This document shows, piece by piece, positions 22,023-32,844 of a stretch of 64,000 nucleotides of DNA. Positions within the stretch are counted from its first letter, which is position 1. Each line of letters starts with the position of its first letter. Source of the DNA: Zelonia costaricensis (Eukaryota; Euglenozoa; Kinetoplastea; Trypanosomatida; Trypanosomatidae). The stretch spans positions 49,789-113,788 of the forward strand of contig JASAOO010003543.1 in the NCBI GenBank assembly GCA_030849075.1. Reading direction: 5' to 3'. Below the pieces are notes generated by a model. It did not search any database. It was not told the origin of the DNA and saw only the letters and a program-made list of their open reading frames with translations. The position numbers and the translations under genes were made by a program.

Positions 22023-25000
22023 ATGCACTTCGCAGCGACGGAGCGAAGCAGCAGCGCTGCACCCGAGGCCGCTGGCAAGCGACTGCCGTCCATTTCCCGC
22101 ACGATACCTGGCGCCAACCGCGCCGCCTCCGTCCCACCACCGCGCGCGACGCTGACCGGTACGGCCGCCGCGGCTGACAACGCAGTCATCGAGAGCGCGT
22201 GGGCGAAGAAGGCGTCGTACGGCACGAACGGGTCGCTGCTGAGCTCCAACACGGCCACCGGCCCGACATCGAACGGCAACTCGCCGGCGCTGCCGCCGCT
22301 GGGCGCGACGCAGCGGCCGTCCTCGCAGTCGGGGCGCCACGGGCTGCGTGCGGCGCCATCCGATGAGGAGGCGGAGCTGCGTGGGTTGAAGGCGCTGCTC
22401 AACGCGCAGTCATCCCGCCTGCGCCGCCGCTCCTCCGATGCCACGCTGACGCCGGAGGGGATGGCGGCGCTGCTGCGCGCGTCCACGTCACCGCCCATCG
22501 AGGCCACCGCAGAGAGCGACGCCGCCGGCACCGGCACTCCGAGCAGTCAGCGGATCCGCGCAGCATCGCCGAATGGGCTGGTGGCCTCCGGCCTCGACCT
22601 CACCGCGGCCCTGCTCTCGGGGGTGAGCTTTGAGTCGTCGCACACTGTGTCCAAGCGCGGCGTGCGCAGCGGCGCCCTGTACGCCCGCGTGCCTCCGTCC
22701 TCTGGCAACGGTGGTGCGGCTGCGGCGGCGTCGGGCAAGGCTTCGGCGGGGCCCGACTTGGAGGACAGCGAGGAGGCGCTGCTGCTCACCTCGCTTGAGC
22801 GCGAGAACGCGACACGCGTGGCGCGGCTGGACCGGCGCGTCCGTGATGTGCGCAAGACCTGCGCCGGCCCGCAGACCGTGTCTGCCGGCCTCATCTATCC
22901 TCCGCCGCCGCCGGTAACGCAGACGACGTCCGATGCGGAGGTCCAGGAGCGGGCGATGGCCGCAGAGGAGTTCGCGAAGAGCCTCGCCCAGCGCCGCCGG
23001 CACACCGAGGAGCGCGAGCGGCGGCATCGGCTGAAGGAGCAGCAGCAGCAGCATCGCACCGCGCAGCCGCTGCACGCCCCGGCGGGCGGGTCGTCCTTGT
23101 CTGGGCACAACGGCGCGTTCACTACGGTGGACTTCGTGAACGCCGCAGCGGAGGGTGGCGAGCCCGACTCGGAGGTGTCGACAAGCCACCACGTCGCCAG
23201 CACCCCGAGTGCGGCCCGCGGGCGCTTCACACACGGCTCCAGCACCTCGCAGGAGGTGCGCGACTCGTGCGACGGCTCGATGGCGAGTCTCGCGCTGGGG
23301 CGCATGTCGATGCGGTCCTGCAGCGTCGCTAAGGTGACGGACAGCACGCTCGCTGTGATGGAGATGTTGGCGAACCGTCCCGACGTGATCCTGCCCTCGC
23401 CGGCCGAGACGGCCGTGGTGCGGCGCGGTGATGTGCTGTCGTCGAAGCACATCCTGAAGCGCGACCTCGAGGAGGCGATGCGGTTGCGCGAGGGCTCGAC
23501 CGGCATGATCGCCGGCGCGCCCTTCTTCCGCATTGTGCCCAAGCTGAACATCGCTGGTGTTGCGCAGGCCAACGCAAGTGCGGTGCGCACCATCGTGAAT
23601 GAGCTGCGTCGCGCTCACGTCGAGGGCCCCATCGTTTGGGTGAACCTGCGTGAGGAGCCGCTCGTGTACATCAACGACAGCGCCTACATCGTCCGCGAGC
23701 GCAGTGACCCGCTGCGGCCGATCATCATCCCGAACGTGACGGGGCTCAGCATCGAGTCTATCGAGCGGAAGCTGAAGCAGGAGGTGCTGCAGGAGGCCTA
23801 CGAGAACGGCGGAAACGTCAGCGTGCATCTCGAGAACCGTGGCGGCGACATGGAGGATCAGTGGGTGTGCGCCCAACGCAGCGAGGTGCTCACGCTGGCA
23901 GAGTTCTTCAACCGGCTGGACAAGGAGAGCGATCACCAGGTCACGTACTTCCGCCGTCCCATCACGCAGAACATTGGGCCGCAGCCGGAGGACTTCGACT
24001 TCGTGCTCGACGCGTGCCTCGAGGAGCCCAAGGCGGTGTTTGTGTTTAGCTGCCAGTCCGGCCGCGGCCGCACGAGCTCGATGATGCAAATCGCCAACAT
24101 CGTCCGCTTTTACCAGCTCTGCGTGAAGGATGTCACGGCTGATGTGCGCGTGCTGCGCGAGAGGGTGAATGCCCCATCGTACCGCACCATCCAGAAGCTC
24201 GTCTCGCTCTTCCCCGACGGCAAGCTGCACGAGCGGCGGCTTATGATTCTCATGGAGATGGCGGACAAGGTCTACTCCATGGCGGACCACATCAGCGAGG
24301 CCTTCTCCGGCATGGATGATGCCCCCGAGGTGGCGAAGATGCAGCTGCAGATGTACGCGCTGTTCCTCGTCTTCTCGTACTACTGCGAGCAGCGTCTCTG
24401 GAACTACGCGACGCGGCTGCCGTTTGTGCAGTGGCTCAACGAGAACCCCGAGCTGAAGCTGCTCATCACCGCCGTGCGCGAGAAGCTCGACGACCAGCTC
24501 AAGTCCGAGCGCATCGTCGCGCCGCAGGCCAGCGGCCCAGAGGCCGAGGCCCTCCGCGCCATTCGGCACCGCCGCGGCAACGTGCTGAGCACGGGCCGCA
24601 TCCTGTGCAGCCTGCCGATGAGCTCGCACTCCCGGTCGGAGATTATGGCGCTGCGGCAGCTGGCCCCTGGCGTGCCCGTGGTGACGTGCGGCCGCGTCGG
24701 CGAAGTGGCGCGCGACGAGCTTGTGCGTGACGTTCGCGATACGTTCCCGCAGGCCCGCTCCGTGCACTGGGTCAGCCTGCGCGCGGAGCCGATGGTCCTC
24801 ATCAACGACGTGGCCTACACCCTGGCGGACTACGACGCCCCTCACGGCACGGCGGAGCACGGCACGACGATGCACGTGTCGGTGCAGGCAATGGAGCAGA
24901 TCGAGGACCGGCTGCGGCGCGATGTGCTGCTCGAGGCACAGGATAACGCCGGCTTCATCATCCTGCACCGCCTCACCGCGGCAGGCGAGCGCGAGGTGCT

Positions 25001-27047
25001 ACGCGTCAAGGTCATCTCCGTCCGCACGCCGCGCAGCACCATGGAAGAGTTCGTGGAACGGACAGGCGTGTGCTACTCCCGGATTCCGATGCCATTCTCT
25101 GGGCAGCTGCTGGCCAGCGACATCGACCCACTGTTTGACTACCTCACCAAGGCGGACATCGGCCAGGACGACGCCATCGTCATCAACGACTCGGCGGGCA
25201 CGATACGGGCGACGGTGGCGCTCAACATCCTGACGCTGTTCCGTGCCAAGCGCGTCGCAGACCTGCGCCCGCTGCAGACCACCGAGGATGTCGCGAATCT
25301 CCTGCGTGTCGGCTCGTCCACTCGCCTCGTCGGCGACGCCCAGGTCGCCTCCCGCGCGGACGTTGCGCCGGAGGAGATCCCGGAGCATCATGTGGAGCTG
25401 CTGCTTGCTTCGACCATCTGCCAGATGCTGACGGCTGGCAGCCTGCTGCGCACGGTGGACGCCGTCATCGCGCTTGGTGGGCGCGGCTGGAAGTGGAACA
25501 TTCTGCACTCGCTAGACTCTCTCAAGAAGCGCATCAGCGTGCTGGGCAACAACAAGCCGCAGTGCATCATCGACGCCTTGCACGGACTGCGCTGCTACCT
25601 GCTGGTGCTGCTCTCCTGCCTGTACCTGGATGCGCAGGAGGAGGAGGGCTTCACGGTGGGCGAGACGCTGTTCAGCGACTGGGTAAGAGCCCACGCGGAG
25701 GTGTCGAACATCGTCGAGCACCTCGAGCACCGCGGCGAGGCCGCGCTCAAGTACGTCACCGCCGACAACCTCATGAAGGCCGACCTGTCGCGCCGTTCGG
25801 GCGATGTGCTGACGGCGAACTTCTGCCTCAAGGCCGACCACTTCCCCGGGTGCCAGAAGAAGGGGCTGCGGCCGGCGCTGTGCGGTGCCCCGAACTTCCG
25901 CAAGGTGGACTTCCTGAACGTGTACGGCGTGGCCATCCCAACGCTGATGGGCATTCACAACGTGCTCTCGCTGCTCGGCGCGTCGAATGAGCCGCTGCAG
26001 GCGTACCACGGGCAGGCGAACGACCCGGAGCTGTTCCTTGGCTTTGCTGCACAGCGCCTCTTCGAGCCGGCCTTCAAGCCGGAGGAGCTGCAGCACCCGC
26101 TGCGCGGCTCCGTTGTGTGGGTGAACCTCCGCGAGGAGCCCATCCTGTACGTCGGCGACCGCCCCTTCGTCTTCCGCGACCTCGCCGCGCCGTACGTGAA
26201 TGTGGAGCTGACGGGCATCCAGACGGAGAAGATCGAGCTGGTCGAGTACGAGCTGAAGCGCGATGTGCTCAAGGAGGCGACCCAGTACGACGGCAAGTTC
26301 CTTGTGCACGACGAGGGCAACCCGGGCGAGCTGGTCGGGGCCTGGGAGGTGGCGAACGAGGAGACGGTGAAGACGCTGCGCGAGGTGTACGAGGAGCTGG
26401 TGGTGAAGCAGTTCCGCTGCCAGATGCTGCGGCTCCCCGTGACGGACGAGCAGAGCCCGGAGATTCGCGACTTCGACTTGCTCGTCGGCGCGCTGCTGCC
26501 GCGCATCGCGAAGCACCTCGACCGCCGCGAGACGCTGTCGTTTGTGTTCAACTGCCAAATGGGACGTGGGCGCACGACGACGGGTATGGTGATCTGCTGC
26601 CTCATCATCGGGCTCGTGATGCCGGAGTACTACGACGAACTACACAACGCGTACCGCAACTGCCTCTACGCCGACTCCGACACCGACCTCGGCCGCGGCG
26701 AGTACACGGTGATTGTGCAGCTGAAGCGTGTGCTCGCCCAGGGCCGCACTGCCAAGTACCAGGTCGACCTGGTGCTGGAGGCGTGCTCGAAAATGCAGAA
26801 CCTGCGCACCGCCATCGAGACCTTCGCGATCGCCGTGTCGTCACCGGACACGACGGAGTCGGGCCGCGCCCGGGCCCACCACGCCGGCGTGCACTACCTC
26901 AAGCGCTACTTCAACCTGATCGTTTTCGCCGTGTATCTGCAGGAGGAGTACGATCGCATGCTTAAGCGCATGCGCCGCACCTTCACGGACTGGATGGCGT
27001 CGCACCCCGAGATTTGCGCCCTCTTCGACTCCTGCGCACTCAAGTAA
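22023..27047 (+). CDS. giant paladin-like protein with three phosphatase-like modules
   Basis: 1674 residues. After about 450 low-complexity residues come three related modules, each opening with a G[DN]VL motif (near residues 463, 853, 1260) and containing W-V-[NS]-L-R-x-E-P (near 539, 916, 1366). Modules 1 and 3 carry intact cysteine-phosphatase loops: CQSGRGR with Cys677 and CQMGRGR with Cys1511. In module 2 the aligned loop reads DSAGTIR, with Asp1056 in place of Cys but Arg1062 kept, so it should be inactive. This repeated architecture matches paladin (PALD1) and related inositol/phosphoinositide phosphatases. Substrate is not determinable here; phosphoinositides or inositol phosphates are the family expectation. 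No membrane segment or signal peptide seen. Confidence 0.88.
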   Translation: MHFAATERSSSAAPEAAGKRLPSISRTIPGANRAASVPPPRATLTGTAAAADNAVIESAWAKKASYGTNGSLLSSNTATGPTSNGNSPALPPLGATQRPSSQSGRHGLRAAPSDEEAELRGLKALLNAQSSRLRRRSSDATLTPEGMAALLRASTSPPIEATAESDAAGTGTPSSQRIRAASPNGLVASGLDLTAALLSGVSFESSHTVSKRGVRSGALYARVPPSSGNGGAAAAASGKASAGPDLEDSEEALLLTSLERENATRVARLDRRVRDVRKTCAGPQTVSAGLIYPPPPPVTQTTSDAEVQERAMAAEEFAKSLAQRRRHTEERERRHRLKEQQQQHRTAQPLHAPAGGSSLSGHNGAFTTVDFVNAAAEGGEPDSEVSTSHHVASTPSAARGRFTHGSSTSQEVRDSCDGSMASLALGRMSMRSCSVAKVTDSTLAVMEMLANRPDVILPSPAETAVVRRGDVLSSKHILKRDLEEAMRLREGSTGMIAGAPFFRIVPKLNIAGVAQANASAVRTIVNELRRAHVEGPIVWVNLREEPLVYINDSAYIVRERSDPLRPIIIPNVTGLSIESIERKLKQEVLQEAYENGGNVSVHLENRGGDMEDQWVCAQRSEVLTLAEFFNRLDKESDHQVTYFRRPITQNIGPQPEDFDFVLDACLEEPKAVFVFSCQSGRGRTSSMMQIANIVRFYQLCVKDVTADVRVLRERVNAPSYRTIQKLVSLFPDGKLHERRLMILMEMADKVYSMADHISEAFSGMDDAPEVAKMQLQMYALFLVFSYYCEQRLWNYATRLPFVQWLNENPELKLLITAVREKLDDQLKSERIVAPQASGPEAEALRAIRHRRGNVLSTGRILCSLPMSSHSRSEIMALRQLAPGVPVVTCGRVGEVARDELVRDVRDTFPQARSVHWVSLRAEPMVLINDVAYTLADYDAPHGTAEHGTTMHVSVQAMEQIEDRLRRDVLLEAQDNAGFIILHRLTAAGEREVLRVKVISVRTPRSTMEEFVERTGVCYSRIPMPFSGQLLASDIDPLFDYLTKADIGQDDAIVINDSAGTIRATVALNILTLFRAKRVADLRPLQTTEDVANLLRVGSSTRLVGDAQVASRADVAPEEIPEHHVELLLASTICQMLTAGSLLRTVDAVIALGGRGWKWNILHSLDSLKKRISVLGNNKPQCIIDALHGLRCYLLVLLSCLYLDAQEEEGFTVGETLFSDWVRAHAEVSNIVEHLEHRGEAALKYVTADNLMKADLSRRSGDVLTANFCLKADHFPGCQKKGLRPALCGAPNFRKVDFLNVYGVAIPTLMGIHNVLSLLGASNEPLQAYHGQANDPELFLGFAAQRLFEPAFKPEELQHPLRGSVVWVNLREEPILYVGDRPFVFRDLAAPYVNVELTGIQTEKIELVEYELKRDVLKEATQYDGKFLVHDEGNPGELVGAWEVANEETVKTLREVYEELVVKQFRCQMLRLPVTDEQSPEIRDFDLLVGALLPRIAKHLDRRETLSFVFNCQMGRGRTTTGMVICCLIIGLVMPEYYDELHNAYRNCLYADSDTDLGRGEYTVIVQLKRVLAQGRTAKYQVDLVLEACSKMQNLRTAIETFAIAVSSPDTTESGRARAHHAGVHYLKRYFNLIVFAVYLQEEYDRMLKRMRRTFTDWMASHPEICALFDSCALK

Positions 27048-28844
27048 AGCGCGGAGGGACTGTCGATGGAGGATGCGCGTGCGTACGTGCGTGTATGTGT
27101 GTAGGTGTTTGCTGCTGTGCCACTCTGTGAGACGCGGTAACGCCGCTGATGGCGGCCGCTCCCAACTGTGCGTGCGGGTGTGTGTTTGTGTTTGTGTTTG
27201 TGCTTCTCTTCGCTTGCACAGATCGACCTTCTTCAATTCACTTTTTTTTTTCTTTTGGTCTGGCGCGTCACGTGCCCGTGCGCACGATGTCGAACTCTTC
27301 ATGTACTCCTCCCTCCCTCCCTTCACTACATGGCGTGCCTCCGTGATCTCAAGCTGCTCGCACTTCGTTGCCCTGTGCGCGGATGCTCACGCACCGCTTG
27401 TCCACGCGCCTTTCTGTGCATGTGTATGTGTACGTGTCTGTGTCTGTGTCTGTGTCTGTGTCTCCTCACCTTCTTTCTGTTTGTTCTCGTTTTCTCTTCC
27501 ACTGATGTACACAAGCGCCGCAGCTCCACCAGCGACGGCGCAATGGCGCCCACCGAGGCGGTGCCGCCACCGCCCTGACACACACACACACACACACGCA
27601 CACACACACACACACGCACACATGCGCGCCCCTTCACTCTCCCTCTCTTGCCCGCGACGGTCCACTTCTCGGCCCTCTCTGTTCCATTTGGCCTCGGCGT
27701 CTTCGCCGTCGGGACTGCGCCGTGTGGATCGCGTGCTGGCGCATCAGCGCCCGTGTGTGCCCCGTTCTTTGAGCTCCACGCGCCGCCCTATTTCGGCCCC
27801 CTTCCCCTTTTCTTGTCCCTCCCCGACCTGTATCATACCTCCTTCCTCCGTACCCTTCTTTCCCTCCGCCGCCGTGTTGGCAACGGCGTGTTTGTGCTGC
27901 AAACCCGTGCGTCGGCTCGCCTCCGCGCATGGAGTCACGCGTGGCTTGGCGTGTTCTCATCAACGCTGGTGCGGCTGCACGTGATGGCTCTGTTTTTGTT
28001 CCAGCACCCCCACCACGGCACCTCGCTTCCTCTTCGTGTCGCCCTGGCCTTCCCTTCTCGCTGCACCATCTCCGTCACCCCCGTCAACGCGTTGCGCGCG
28101 CCCTTCGCAATGCCGCATGTCCAAGGTTCGAGCCGACACAAGAGCCGTTGTCGGGCTACGCACAGGCCCAGGTTTCGCGCGTGTACGTGGACGGCATTTG
28201 TGTGGAGGAGGAGCAAGCCACCGCAGGCCGCCGAGGCGTGCGCAGATCAAGCCTGTGCGGACTTGTGCGGGCTCTGCGCCTTGGCTTTCCTCTGCGTGCC
28301 GCCCTGCCGCTGATATCTCGGGGAACGCCGACCTGGCAGACTCGCGTGTGAGTCTGCGCGCGACCGGGCACGCCGCCCTCTCGCGGACTCTCCGGCGGCC
28401 TATGCCCCACGCAGAGCCACCGTCCGCGGCGCAGAATGGGGCGGGCGGGTGGGGTGGGGAGCCACCACGCCAGGCCCCTCGCTGTCGTCATGTGACGTCT
28501 TTGAGCCCTTCGCACTCCACCGCCTTCCTCTCCCTCCCTTCTCCACTGCGCTGCTGTGCCGCTGCGACATCGCCGCACTTCCTCCACCCCCCCCTTCCGG
28601 ACAACAGCCGTCTGCGCCCGCCTCCTCCTCACCCGCAGGCCGACCTGCCGCTCTCCTCAGTCCCGCTCCGTGACACGTGCTCTGTGTGCGCCAACCCCGC
28701 CACTTCTCCTGTAGTACACACCCAGACACCCACACACAGGCGCACCTCCTCCTCCTCCTTAGTTTCCACTACGAAGGCCACAACAGAGTTGCCACTACGG
28801 TATCGTGCTCCCCCCGCTCCCCCCCTCCCCTCAGCGAGTTCGAG
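27048..28844 (+). other. intergenic region rich in TG-type repeats
   Basis: 1.8 kb without a credible gene. TGTTTG repeats (27179-27202), a T-rich run near 27240-27256, TGTGTC hexamers (27434-27463) and a CA/CG-CA tract (27578-27622) are visible, followed by C/T-rich DNA. A GC-rich block around 28180-28480 has no recognisable coding content. Confidence 0.55.
28833..28834 (+). promoter_or_regulatory. candidate spliced-leader acceptor AG for the adenylate-kinase-like gene
   Basis: A C/T-rich tract at about 28808-28832 ends in CAG 10 bases before the ATG. Confidence 0.45.
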
Positions 28845-29726
28845 ATGAACGACGCAGCGCGCTACAAGGCACTGCAGGCACAGCAGTACCGCGCCATCAC
28901 GGACCTGCGCGCCGTCACGGAGTCGCTGGTGGCCACCATCGCTCACGCACGACCGCGCAGCCCGCTTCGTGCGCTCGTGCAGGCGGTGGAGCGGATGGAG
29001 CGCGTGGCTGCGGAGGTGCCCGGCAACGCCGATGGCGCTGCCGCAGCAACCGCACAGACCGCCATCGCCGCTTCAGCAGGGGCGCCGGTGACGCCGCACT
29101 TCGTACTGCTCATGGGGCCGCCAGGCGCCGGCAAGTCGGTGCAGTCGGCACATGTCGCGACTACGCTGCGTGGCGTGCACTGCGCCGTGCCGGCCCTCGT
29201 GCGCGACGCACTGAACGGCGGCAGGCTGCCCGGGTCCAAGGTGGTGTACGTCCCCCTCGCGCTGCAGGGGGAGGTGCGTGCTGCCAAGGCCGCGGCATCG
29301 CAGCAGCTGCCGTCGGCATCCGTCACAGCGGGGGTCGCAGCCCCTGGCGCTCCCTTCTCCACGTCGCTGCCTGCCGACCTCGCAACTCGGCTCGTCGTTA
29401 ACCGTGTGCAGTACGAGCTGCAGCAGCAGCCCGCGGTGCCCTCCGTCCTCTTCGTGTTGGACGGGTTCCCGTCGAGCATTGCGGAAGCGGTGGCGCTGGA
29501 GGCTGCGACAGGGCAGCCGGTCGCGCTCGCCGTGGCGCTGCGCTGCCCGGACGTGACGCTGCAGTCCCGCCGGTGTGGGGGTGGCGCTGCAGTGCCGGGC
29601 CGGCTGGGTGCGCTGGCGACGCTGGAGGAGTACTGGAAGGCGCAGCACACGCTTCGTACCGTGGATGGCTCCAAGAGCATTGCCGCCGTCACGCGTGAGG
29701 TGCTGACTCTCCTGCAGGAGGTGTAG
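28845..29726 (+). CDS. adenylate-kinase-like P-loop protein
   Basis: 293 residues. Walker A GPPGAGKS occupies residues 91-98 and LDGFP (Asp206-Pro209) matches the adenylate kinase hallmark. Several catalytic features are missing: the Arg normally after DGFP is Ser, the TGD-x-[LM]-R NMP-binding segment is not recognisable, and no LID domain with its Arg pair can be found. It may bind a nucleotide without being an efficient kinase, or have diverged in substrate. The first 60 residues form a helical segment with a RPRSPLRALVQAVERM stretch that loosely resembles Dpy-30/RIIa docking modules found in flagellar adenylate kinases; this is weak. The upstream 56 codons start at GTG and were excluded. 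Confidence 0.7.
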   Translation: MNDAARYKALQAQQYRAITDLRAVTESLVATIAHARPRSPLRALVQAVERMERVAAEVPGNADGAAAATAQTAIAASAGAPVTPHFVLLMGPPGAGKSVQSAHVATTLRGVHCAVPALVRDALNGGRLPGSKVVYVPLALQGEVRAAKAAASQQLPSASVTAGVAAPGAPFSTSLPADLATRLVVNRVQYELQQQPAVPSVLFVLDGFPSSIAEAVALEAATGQPVALAVALRCPDVTLQSRRCGGGAAVPGRLGALATLEEYWKAQHTLRTVDGSKSIAAVTREVLTLLQEV

Positions 29727-31406
29727 CGCGAGTGTCGCGCAAGCCTCGTCCCTCCTCGTCCCCCTTCTTGTGTCTCACCTCGCATGTGTGTACGTGTGTG
29801 TGGACGTGTGTACGTGTGTGCTGCTTGTTTGCTTTTCTGTTCTGTGGCTGCACGGACGTCTGTGTGTGCAGTGCAGCGGGGAGGGGCGCGGAGGCGGAGG
29901 CGGGCTTTGGGGCTTCGAGTGCACCCGGCGGCCTCCCCCGTGATGCTGGGGGTGCCCTGCCTCATCTCCCGCCCCACGCCTCCCCCCCACTCCCGGCCCG
30001 TGTACTTCTGCGATGCGCTGCGCAGTGGATGATGACAGCGGGTAGGGAGGGGTGAAGAGAGGGAGAGAGAGCGGTCACTATTGTAGCTTGAGGACCAGCT
30101 TCACCTCACTCACACACAGACACACACACACACACACCACTCCTCCTCACGTCTTCCTTCGATTTTCTGGCAATGCAGCCTTCCCGCACCACCGCAGCGC
30201 AGCCCTGGCTGCTGGCCCTCGCGGGCCGCGTCTCATGCGTAGCCGGTCTCGCGCCCTTCCGCTGCGGCTCCATCGGCCCTCCCTTCCCCTCTCCTTGTCA
30301 ACGTACGATCGCTTCGACTTGTCCTTCCTTTTTTTTTTCTCCTTCTCACGTCTCTTGTCCTTCGCTCTCGCCTCCGCGTTCCCCGATGCACGTGACCGTG
30401 TGCACATTGACGAGAGGGTCGGGCGTCGGGGTTGGCCGTCGGGGTGTCGTGGCGTCCACGGCCGGTTTACCGGCTCTGCCCTCCTCCTTCACTCACCCTC
30501 TTCTCAGCGGAGGCTAGCGCACACACTGAACCCCCTCCCCCCCCTCACACACACCGCGGCGTGGGTGCGTGTGTGCAGGCATCGCCGAGTCACTGGACCC
30601 TTGTGCGCCGCAACACAGCATGGCTGCACGCACGGCGGACATTCAGCGAGGTGATGTCCATATCTCGCCAATGCAGTCCCGGGGACGAAGGCGCGGCTCT
30701 GGTGGCGTCCGTGTGCCGGTGTACTCGCGTTCTGTCTCTGATTTCTGACGCGCTTCGCAGACGGTGTGCGCCACGCAAGAAGCTCCGCGATCGAGTGCAC
30801 CGCACCTCTCGCGTCTCTACTCTCCTTTGTTTACCACGTCTGTTACTCCTCCTGAGTGTCTCTGTCTCTCTCTATTTTGGCTTCGTGGAACGTCAACGTG
30901 AGTTCAGCACTGCCCCGCGTTGTGCGCGCCGGGCGTGTGCCCCCTCGTCGCTTCTTCTTCTTCCATCTGATTTCTCCTTCTCTCCCGCCTGTGTCCCAGC
31001 TATGGAGCCCCCCCTCCCTCCCCCGCGTGCTGCCGCCTCGGCAACGCACCCGCAAAGGAAGCCGCACTCACAAAACACAAGACGCGCGATGATTCATCCT
31101 CGTCGCCGGGCACGCCTGAGCAGCTGCGCTCAGGCGAGAAGAGACCTCGGCTGCACATGGTGTCTGCGGCTGTACTTCACAGCTCCGCGTCCAGCTGGTG
31201 TGCGCGCATGCCCACGCCGCAGACTCGCCTACACCGCACACTTCCACGCACTCGCTTCCAAACCCGTCTTCGCTCTCCCTCCGCTTCTCTTCAGCAGTTG
31301 CTGTTGGCGCATCGCGCAGCGCCGCTCCCCCCCCTTCCCACCCCCATCGTGAAGCTGTGCCCCGCAACCGGTCTGCCTCCCCCGTCTCCCTCCCTTCACC
31401 CCACCC
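29727..31406 (+). other. intergenic region
   Basis: 1.68 kb with no credible gene. TG-rich sequence (29783-29822) follows the stop; CA tracts (30110-30136) and long C/T-rich stretches follow. A T-run lies near 30329-30339. Confidence 0.55.
31293..31294 (+). promoter_or_regulatory. candidate spliced-leader acceptor AG for the FAM173-like gene
   Basis: A C/T tract at about 31264-31291 ends in CAG, 112 bases before the ATG. Later AGs exist, so this is a prediction only. Confidence 0.35.
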
Positions 31407-32120
31407 ATGACGGACCTTCCCTTCCAGTGGGATGACGGGCAGCTCATCTCCCCCTTCGTGGCGGCGAGCGAGGTGGACATGGAGGCCTTTGCGGCGTGGC
31501 TCACGGCGCGCCACCTCGAGCCGCTCGTGCACGCCCGCGCAGCCCACACACGGCAGCATGAGGTGCGGCTCACCGACCTCGGCTGCGGCGATGCCAGCGC
31601 AGTGCTCAGCCTCGCTCAACACCTGTGCCGTGGCTGGGCTGAGCTGCAGCGCGGTGCGGGCAGCGACAGTGCCGCCGACGCGTCGCTGCGCCTTCTCGTC
31701 ACGGGCATCGACCTCGACGAGGCGCTGCTGGAGGCGGCAGCGTCGAACGCGGCGACGTTTGCCGGCGCTGCAGCGTGCCGGTCCTCGTCGCCGGCTGCCG
31801 TGGAGACCCACTTCCTCTGTCAGGACCTGCGCACCGCGGACCCCGACGTGTACTTCCCGCGGCGCATGCAGGGCAGCGGTGGCGGCGCTGCGTCACAGTG
31901 CGCGCCGCCGTCGCCGCCTCGTGCGCCCTACGTGTTGTACATGTACCTCCTCCCCGAGGCGCTGCAGCAGCTGCAGTCCACGCTTGTGGATGTCATGGAG
32001 CGCGGCTGGATCGTCGCGTCCAACCGCTGGCCGATCCCCGGCCTCGACGAAGACCTGAAGGAGCGGGCGGGGCACGTGCACGTGTACTACCGCACCGCCG
32101 GTGCCGCAACGGCGGCCTGA
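31407..32120 (+). CDS. FAM173-type protein lysine methyltransferase
   Basis: 237 residues. The SAM-binding motif LTDLGCGDAS is near residues 55-64, followed by an acidic TGIDLDEALLEAA motif II region. VLYMYLLPEALQQL (about residue 173 on) and ASNRWPIPG (about 208) are characteristic of the FAM173/ATPSCKMT group, whose human members methylate lysines on mitochondrial ATP synthase c subunit and ADP/ATP carrier. Whether the trypanosomatid protein shares those substrates is inference. There is no obvious mitochondrial presequence or N-terminal membrane segment in the ORF as called. Two Ser/Gly/Ala-rich insertions enlarge the loops. Start ATG is the first in frame. Confidence 0.8.
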   Translation: MTDLPFQWDDGQLISPFVAASEVDMEAFAAWLTARHLEPLVHARAAHTRQHEVRLTDLGCGDASAVLSLAQHLCRGWAELQRGAGSDSAADASLRLLVTGIDLDEALLEAAASNAATFAGAAACRSSSPAAVETHFLCQDLRTADPDVYFPRRMQGSGGGAASQCAPPSPPRAPYVLYMYLLPEALQQLQSTLVDVMERGWIVASNRWPIPGLDEDLKERAGHVHVYYRTAGAATAA

Positions 32121-32844
32121 GTTGCCTCTTCGCGCTCGCCACAGGCGTGTGCCTGCATGCGCCACACCAGAAGCGGTGTGCAACCCTAAAACTGCGCCGA
32201 GGCATAGTGGCGATCCGAATGGAAAGGAAAGCAGACAAACACGATGGAGTCGACGCAGGAAGGGTTGCGCGGGGGGGGTTGCGGTAAGACCCGGCGGGGT
32301 GGTGCTGCTCCGCGTCACGCCCCCTTCTCGCTGAGTTTTAGCCTCTCACACGACTTCGCGCGTCCCTCACGCGTCACCTGCAGGTGTGCCTGCGCCGCTC
32401 CTCGCCTTCCCCTGTCCTGCCCTCACCTCACTCTCCCTGTCCGCCTCGGCGACCACTCCGCGACTGCACCCCGTCACACTACGGCAAACGCCAAGAGCGC
32501 ACGTACTCATAGACACCAACAGACAAGCATACGGGCACATACACACACACAGGTACGCCGGCACACTCCCCCTCTGGTGCTCTCACCTCCACCTCTTCGT
32601 ACGTTCGTTCGTGAGTGTGTGTGTGTGTGTGTGTGTGTGAGTGCGGGCCGGTGTGCCAGCGACCTTCAAGCTCACCTACAACTCCGTGCAGCGGAGTTTC
32701 TTGCGTAGAGAGCCGTGCCTTCTCCATAGAGCCTGTGCCGTGTGGAGCGGGACGCACCCCCGACTCCGTTCCCCTTACCCACAACCTATTCCTCGCACCC
32801 TTCTCTGCTAAGCGTGTGTGTGTGTCTGTGTGTATTGCGGCGTC
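32121..32844 (+). other. intergenic region with (TG)n tract
   Basis: No gene seen. A short CA run near 32539-32551 and a TG tract at 32615-32639 are visible, the latter about 200 bases before the next ATG. Confidence 0.55.
32811..32812 (+). promoter_or_regulatory. candidate spliced-leader acceptor AG for the MKS1-like gene
   Basis: First AG after the C/T-rich stretch at about 32766-32808, 33 bases before the ATG. Confidence 0.3.

Noticed and set aside
22488..24968. 826-residue open frame on the minus strand
   Set aside because: Antisense shadow of the paladin-like gene; His/Arg/Leu-rich with no motif.
28100..28480. GC-rich block considered as a degenerate retroposon (SIDER-like) or tRNA-like element
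   Set aside because: A T-loop-like GGTTCGAGCC near 28124 has no pairing stem, and I could not see a retroposon signature or poly(A) tail by eye. A database search with SIDER profiles would decide.
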